Position numbers and translations under genes: made by a program. The notes under the pieces were generated by a model that was given only the letters and a program-made list of their open reading frames with translations, was not told the DNA's origin and ran no database searches. This document shows positions 38,401 to 64,000 of a DNA stretch of 64,000 nt, piece by piece. The stretch covers positions 45,848,547 to 45,912,546 of the forward strand of contig NC_045443.1 of NCBI RefSeq assembly GCF_002776525.5, written 5' to 3'. Numbering within the stretch: the stretch's first letter is position 1; every line of letters begins with the position of its first letter. Origin of the DNA: Piliocolobus tephrosceles. Taxonomy: Eukaryota; Chordata; Mammalia; Primates; Cercopithecidae.

Positions 38401-39076
38401 AGTCTTACCAGAGAAAACTGGCCCCAGAATTTGGGCCGTGATGGCATTAAAAGGAGTTAAATATTTGTCTGTGTCTTTGTGTTCCTCTTTGTGGGTGTGA
38501 CTTCTGAGCTGGTGCAAAACAAGTGTCCATAGTATTCCTGTGGCAGTCCAATGCTGCTTTCATCGCTACCTCTCCACCTCTCAAATCACCATCCGTTGGC
38601 AGTAGCCCCACTTTTTCATCACTACCCCTACTCATTCTGCCCCGAGGCGGTTTTGGGAGCTATTTATTTATTTATTTACTGATAGAAACGGAGTCTAGCT
38701 CTCACCCAGGCTGGAGTGCAGTGGCGCGATCTCAGCTCACTGCATCCTCTGCCGCCCAGGTTCAAGCAATTCTCCTGAATCAGCTCCTGAGTAGCTGGGA
38801 TTATAGGCACCCACCACCGCGACCGGCTAATTTTTGTATTTTTAGTAGAGACGAGGTTTCACCATCTCAGCCAGGCTGGTCTTGAACTCCTAACCTTGTG
38901 ATCCACCTGCCAGGGCCTCCCAAAGTGGTGTGAGCCACCGCGCCCAGCCTCTTAGGAGCTATTTTTAAGGATCTCCTGTTCTCCAGCCTGGCCTGGCTGA
39001 ATCTCTCTCTGAATCTCTTCTTTCCAGGTTTATGGATCACTCTATTCTCAATGACAGAACCTTCAGTCTGTATTAA
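8329..39076 (+). CDS. SPMIP11: SPMIP11 (TEX49), sperm microtubule inner protein 11, four coding exons
   Basis: Joining 8329-8407, 32392-32514, 38143-38287 and 39028-39076 gives an open frame of 131 codons plus TAA. Every junction is GT-AG and the phases agree (1, 1, 2). The start reads MAFFNLYLLGYQ, the middle VRKVLLKTFPNQVFRIPL and the end MDHSILNDRTFSLY. I recognise this as testis-expressed 49, renamed SPMIP11, which lies between CCNT1 and ADCY6 in human. It is a small basic protein with no signal peptide, membrane helix or catalytic motif. Family knowledge places it inside the doublet microtubules of the sperm flagellum, a structural role. The gene converges on ADCY6. The assignment comes from recalled sequence and synteny, not from a search; the exon structure itself is read from the DNA. 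Confidence 0.85.
8547..8853 (+). mobile_element. Alu in SPMIP11 intron 1
   Basis: Full-length; its tail is followed by ttgtggaatagggacaatatc, repeating the attgtggaataggg before it, a readable target-site duplication. Confidence 0.95.
8929..9214 (+). mobile_element. Alu, older
   Basis: AluJ-like wording (gatcacaccactgtactccaacc). The tail is followed by agacacataatttg, matching the preceding agacacacaatttg. Confidence 0.93.
9215..10036. other. SPMIP11 intron 1 stretch without gene
   Basis: An ancient dispersed repeat (ttgttaagcaccaggcttta to aaggggccagataattgaag), family not assigned, holding the 75-base duplication. Confidence 0.5.
9601..9750. repeat. Perfect 75-base tandem duplication
   Basis: 9601-9675 and 9676-9750 are identical base for base, each starting cagagacctaagagag and ending tggagaggtg. 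It lies inside an ancient repeat-like stretch (about 9230-9960) in SPMIP11 intron 1. Confidence 0.97.
10037..10340 (+). mobile_element. Alu
   Basis: Target duplication aaagatgaattgtt on both sides (before 10037 and after 10340). Confidence 0.95.
10503..10797 (+). mobile_element. Alu
   Basis: Flanked by the near-identical taagattgtg and taagattgta, a probable target duplication. Confidence 0.95.
11580..11718 (-). repeat. MIR, cut by an Alu
   Basis: ctaggcactgtactaagcac to gaaaactgaggctcag, then the Alu fragment begins. Confidence 0.75.
11719..11805 (+). mobile_element. Alu, 5' fragment only
   Basis: The left-arm start is intact to gaggtcaggagttcgaga, then breaks off with no second arm or tail. 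Confidence 0.9.
12210..12502 (-). mobile_element. Alu
   Basis: Inserted in the old repeat; ctggaag before and ctggaaac after are the probable target duplication. Confidence 0.94.
12754..13064 (-). mobile_element. Alu with (att)n head
   Basis: Poly-T has become tattattatt; body full-length. Confidence 0.93.
13140..13700. repeat. Old LTR- or DNA-transposon-derived repeat, family unassigned
   Basis: Begins ttagctattgctgcataaca and includes gggcctctccata and ttatgacttagtctcagaag, features of a dispersed element I recognise but cannot assign to a named family. Confidence 0.45.
14221..14628 (-). mobile_element. Solo MaLR LTR (MST/MLT-like) with exact target duplication
   Basis: 408 bases from tatattagtc to ccatatta, homologous to the 1335/3251 LTRs but from an older subfamily. 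Flanked by the same 5 bases, ccagc, at 14216-14220 and 14629-14633. Contains an internal (ga)n tract at 14286-14302. No internal region is present, so it is a solo LTR formed by recombination. Confidence 0.85.
15441..15738 (-). mobile_element. AluY
   Basis: Wording ctgcaagctctgcctcccgg and gccattctcctgcc; full-length. Confidence 0.94.
15740..15898 (-). mobile_element. Alu monomer-type fragment
   Basis: About 160 bases, one arm plus poly-T, adjoining the AluY on its left. Confidence 0.88.
15935..16145 (+). mobile_element. Alu, 5'-truncated
   Basis: Begins at the cagcctggccaacatgg region and ends in an aaaaattaaaaataaaag tail; short minus-strand Alu pieces lie on both sides, suggesting insertion into an older copy. 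Confidence 0.88.
16313..16596 (-). mobile_element. Alu
   Basis: Full-length apart from a small left-arm deletion near gtggctcaccgc. Confidence 0.94.
16893..17202 (-). mobile_element. Alu, older
   Basis: Target duplication tatcctattctt on either side (before 16893 and at 17203-17216). Confidence 0.93.
17359..17653 (+). mobile_element. AluYR-type (Old World monkey) Alu
   Basis: Carries ggctcaagcctg, aaaaaactagccgggcgac and gagctgagatccggcc. Close to consensus, so young. Confidence 0.92.
17655..17780 (-). mobile_element. Alu arm fragment
   Basis: One arm from gtagacacagggtctcac to ccacctcacctagcc; the preceding AluYR probably inserted at its poly-T. Confidence 0.85.
17846..18034 (-). mobile_element. 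Alu, truncated
   Basis: Left in the middle at gcgcctgccacc; the remaining arm is missing. Confidence 0.9.
18080..18262 (-). mobile_element. Alu, truncated
   Basis: Head of ttta units and one arm, ending caccatgcctggcc. Confidence 0.9.
18293..18515 (-). mobile_element. Alu, 3'-truncated
   Basis: Starts within the arm at aacctctgcctccag and runs to the 5' end of the element. Confidence 0.9.
18543..18834 (+). mobile_element. AluYR-type Alu with an internal deletion
   Basis: Young wording ggctcaagcctg and actagccgggcgaggtgg; the block between cagtgagc and cagcctgg is deleted (about 20 bases), removing the gatccggccac site. Confidence 0.9.
18900..19153 (+). mobile_element. Alu, 5'-truncated
   Basis: Begins ccgaggctgaggcaggcgg and ends in a tcaa microsatellite tail. 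Confidence 0.9.
19858..20164 (+). mobile_element. Alu
   Basis: Target duplication aaaattagattt on both sides; 29-base A tail. Confidence 0.95.
20398..20517 (-). mobile_element. Alu fragment
   Basis: Head plus the second half of one arm; the middle is deleted. Confidence 0.85.
22180..22478 (+). mobile_element. Alu
   Basis: Tail interrupted by a C run (ccccccccc) before aaaaaa; flanking tttcctcttc and tttcttcttcc are a probable target duplication. Confidence 0.94.
22563..22865 (+). mobile_element. Alu
   Basis: Perfect target duplication agagttgtctgttt before and after. Confidence 0.96.
22908..23218 (-). mobile_element. AluY
   Basis: gcaagttccgcctcccgggttcacg; flanked by tctctggttcttct on both sides. 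Confidence 0.95.
23302..23612 (+). mobile_element. Alu, older
   Basis: Diverged copy with an acaaaacaaaac tail. Confidence 0.92.
23613..24562. other. SPMIP11 intron 1 stretch without gene
   Basis: No recognisable repeat or exon with splice sites; possibly ancient repeat. Confidence 0.5.
24563..24845 (+). mobile_element. Alu
   Basis: Target duplication agaaactcagttta on both sides. Confidence 0.95.
24979..25252 (+). mobile_element. Alu with a 3' arm deletion
   Basis: Lacks part of the second arm between gagctg and cactctagcc. Confidence 0.92.
25829..26133 (-). mobile_element. Alu
   Basis: Full-length with a 25-base T head. Confidence 0.95.
26835..27105 (-). mobile_element. Alu with the tail-proximal end deleted
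   Basis: Poly-T passes directly into gcagtggcgcaatctcag, so about 40 bases are missing; target duplication ttctggcttttc on both sides. Confidence 0.93.
27229..27541 (+). mobile_element. Alu, old (J-like)
   Basis: Diverged, with an internal A20 linker between the arms. Confidence 0.9.
28005..28205 (+). repeat. MIR
   Basis: gtggttaagaacatgggctc through taataatggcacctacatta, a well-preserved core. Confidence 0.85.
28600..28829 (-). mobile_element. Alu with an internal deletion
   Basis: The arm junction is lost between catcccaccacacc and tcagtctcccaaag. Confidence 0.9.
28830..30346. other. Repeat-free stretch of SPMIP11 intron 1
   Basis: The longest stretch of the intron without young repeats. 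It holds a perfect hairpin at 29231-29264 and short open frames that lack paired splice sites. No function can be assigned. Confidence 0.6.
29231..29264. repeat. Perfect 13-base inverted repeat, 8-base loop
   Basis: Left arm tcggtaggtgata (29231-29243), loop ttctgttg, right arm 29252-29264 exactly complementary. Sits in repeat-free sequence of SPMIP11 intron 1. Confidence 0.9.
30347..30641 (-). mobile_element. Alu
   Basis: Full-length. Confidence 0.95.
30913..31206 (+). mobile_element. Alu
   Basis: Full-length with tail aaaaaaaagaaaaatt. Confidence 0.95.
31220..31390 (+). mobile_element. Alu with a large internal deletion
   Basis: Left-arm start joined to right-arm end, 170 bases; tail of aaata units. 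Confidence 0.9.
31880..32050 (+). repeat. L2 fragment upstream of SPMIP11 exon 2
   Basis: cacttgccattctgctgtctg through gacttagctcaaacataac. Confidence 0.65.
32392..32514 (+). CDS. SPMIP11: SPMIP11 coding exon 2
   Basis: Encodes residues 27-67 plus one base, including the PTRLPPIISKDGNYSVHQ stretch. The acceptor is a pyrimidine-rich tract ending TTTCAG and the donor is GTAAGT. It sits about 24 kb from exon 1 in a short repeat-free island between an L2 remnant and an Alu. Confidence 0.85.
32590..32899 (+). mobile_element. Alu just after SPMIP11 exon 2
   Basis: Starts 76 bases after the exon 2 donor; target duplication agaatggctgggat before and agaatggttaggat after, slightly diverged. Confidence 0.95.
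33027..33316 (-). mobile_element. Alu
   Basis: Full-length; aaaatg-type flanks on both sides. Confidence 0.95.
33404..33703 (-). mobile_element. Alu, older
   Basis: AluJ-like left arm (gcagcctcgaactcctggg). Confidence 0.93.
33740..34046 (-). mobile_element. Alu with (ttg)n head
   Basis: Target duplication cctcattggttt/ccttcattggtttt. Confidence 0.95.
34170..34337 (+). repeat. MIR
   Basis: tctgtgactttaggcaagttc and gaaatgggaataatac mark the core; an Alu fragment ends it. Confidence 0.7.
34384..34697 (+). mobile_element. Alu inserted in an older Alu
   Basis: Full-length. It interrupts a copy whose parts are 34338-34383 and 34698-34864. Confidence 0.92.
34698..34864 (+). mobile_element. Outer Alu, second part
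   Basis: Continues from the fragment at 34338-34383; older right-arm wording (ggctgccatgagctgtgatag). Confidence 0.88.
34972..35285 (-). mobile_element. Alu, older
   Basis: Both arms present, with an expanded T-rich linker at about 35135-35159. Confidence 0.92.
35291..35329. repeat. Three tandem copies of a 13-base unit
   Basis: acattcttatatg then acattcttatata twice. The same motif flanks the Alus on both sides (about 34963 and 35657), so it appears to derive from duplicated Alu target sites. Confidence 0.8.
35341..35653 (-). mobile_element. Alu
   Basis: Full-length with gttttgttttg head. Confidence 0.95.
35886..36008 (-). mobile_element. Alu arm fragment
   Basis: One arm with a deletion at gtgattctcccaaag. 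Confidence 0.88.
36168..36777 (-). mobile_element. Outer Alu, split by an AluY
   Basis: Parts 36168-36426 and 36753-36777 belong to one old copy; the break falls within aaagtgctgggat, which is duplicated. Confidence 0.92.
36427..36739 (+). mobile_element. AluY nested in an older Alu
   Basis: Near-consensus copy from ggccgggcgcggtgg to a aaataaataaat-type tail, bounded by the 13-base duplication aaagtgctgggat (36414-36426 and 36740-36752). Confidence 0.96.
36987..37285 (-). mobile_element. Alu
   Basis: Full-length; followed within ten bases by another minus-strand copy. Confidence 0.95.
37294..37588 (-). mobile_element. Alu
   Basis: Target duplication aaaagtactttt on both sides (37285-37297 and 37588-37600). 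Confidence 0.95.
38143..38287 (+). CDS. SPMIP11: SPMIP11 coding exon 3
   Basis: Encodes residues 68-115 plus two bases and holds the aromatic and proline-rich segment NFSFWQSHDPGVHPEE followed by MPWIRSPRHCLIK. The acceptor is CCATTCAG. The donor GTTAGG is weaker than consensus. If the exon were read through, the frame would close soon after in the intron. Confidence 0.83.
38664..38949 (-). mobile_element. Alu in the last SPMIP11 intron
   Basis: Head of ttta units; ends 79 bases before exon 4; flanked by gggagctattt and aggagctattttt. Confidence 0.94.
39028..39076 (+). CDS. SPMIP11: SPMIP11 coding exon 4 (C-terminus and stop)
   Basis: Acceptor CTTCTTTCCAG. Encodes the last 15 residues, ending SLY, then TAA at 39074-39076. 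It lies 740 bases after exon 3, in unique sequence just downstream of an Alu at 38664-38949. Confidence 0.82.
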
Positions 39077-39619
39077 GAAGATATGGCTGCAGAAAGACAA
39101 GATGAATTGTGGCAAGAGTGCAAAGAGGAGGAAAGAAGGAGGTTTCCCAGTTCTGATGGCTGACTAATGGGAGGAGGAGACAGAGAAAGCAGAGTAAACA
39201 GATTGGCCTAAAAGTTGCTTGTGTGCACGGCGGGAGCTGTGGGGTCAGGGTGGGAGTGATTCCAGTGTCCAGGTTGTTGTGAGAGCTGGTGTGTGGGAGA
39301 TTCCTGAATGAGCCAGACCTTGGAGTGAGAAGTCTGTGAGGGGCCAAGGCACTGGAAAGGACCACAGGCCTCATGCGTGGCAGGGGTCACACACAAATCT
39401 GGGAAGGCACATACTGGAGCTCATGAAGCTGAAAGGCCTTGAGTAGTCACACTCTCTGAAGATACTGCAGCTTCTCCTTAGCAGGGAGAAAGCCACAGGA
39501 AGTCCTCTGACCACAGATGAGAGGCCCACGGACCCCTGGGGCAGGAGGTCGCCCCCTACACCAGGCTTTGTCGCTTCTGACCCACCCAGGGCCCAGAACA
39601 GCTACAGAGAACAGGGAAT

Positions 39620-63900
<24,281 letters not shown>

Positions 63901-64000
63901 TCCCCGCCTTAAAGGCACAAGCTCCTTTTGTCTGGGCACCCTCCTCCCCCTCCCCAGAAGCGGGGGCCGAGTCGCCCACTCCCCTTCCTAGTAGCGGGGT

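Overview
This window is primate nuclear DNA, most likely from an Old World monkey (Cercopithecidae). It is dense in Alu elements (about 60 copies or fragments), has older MIR, L2 and L1M remnants and MaLR LTR elements, and its genes have GT-AG introns. Four young Alus (about 17359, 18543, 52443 and 59130) carry the AluYR-type variants I associate with cercopithecoids: 'ctcaagcctg' near the 5' end, 'aaaactagccgggcga' in the middle and, in three of the four, 'gctgagatccggccac' or its reduced form near the 3' end. A 400-base run of N at 52991-53390 marks an assembly gap.

Layout. 1-8200 is intergenic and repeat-rich and includes a complete LTR-internal-LTR MaLR (THE1/MST-like) element at 1335-3623 and a split L1M 5' region at about 5100-6740. 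8329-39076 (+) holds a small four-exon gene whose spliced product is 131 residues. I recognise it as SPMIP11/TEX49, a sperm axoneme microtubule inner protein; its first intron is about 24 kb and almost all repeats. About 39620-63900 (-) is ADCY6, the membrane adenylyl cyclase type 6: one non-coding exon in a CpG island at the right edge, 21 coding exons whose lengths sum to exactly 1168 codons plus stop, and a 2.4 kb 3' UTR. The MIR4701 hairpin lies in an ADCY6 intron immediately before the 3' splice site of exon 19.

How the parts relate. SPMIP11 and ADCY6 converge tail to tail, and their candidate polyadenylation signals lie within about 20 bases of each other near 39640-39660, so the 3' ends may overlap. 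ADCY6 reads as intact: two six-helix membrane cassettes and the C1a and C2a catalytic domains with all the metal-, adenine- and ribose/phosphate-contacting residues I know to look for. No CRISPR, operon or prokaryotic system is present. I found no convincing undescribed system. The observations most worth checking are the 3'-splice-site-abutting MIR4701 hairpin, a stop-free ADCY6 leader in frame with the start codon, a perfect 75-bp tandem duplication, two perfect intronic hairpins, the glycosylation cassette exon, and several Alu-in-Alu insertions with readable target-site duplications.
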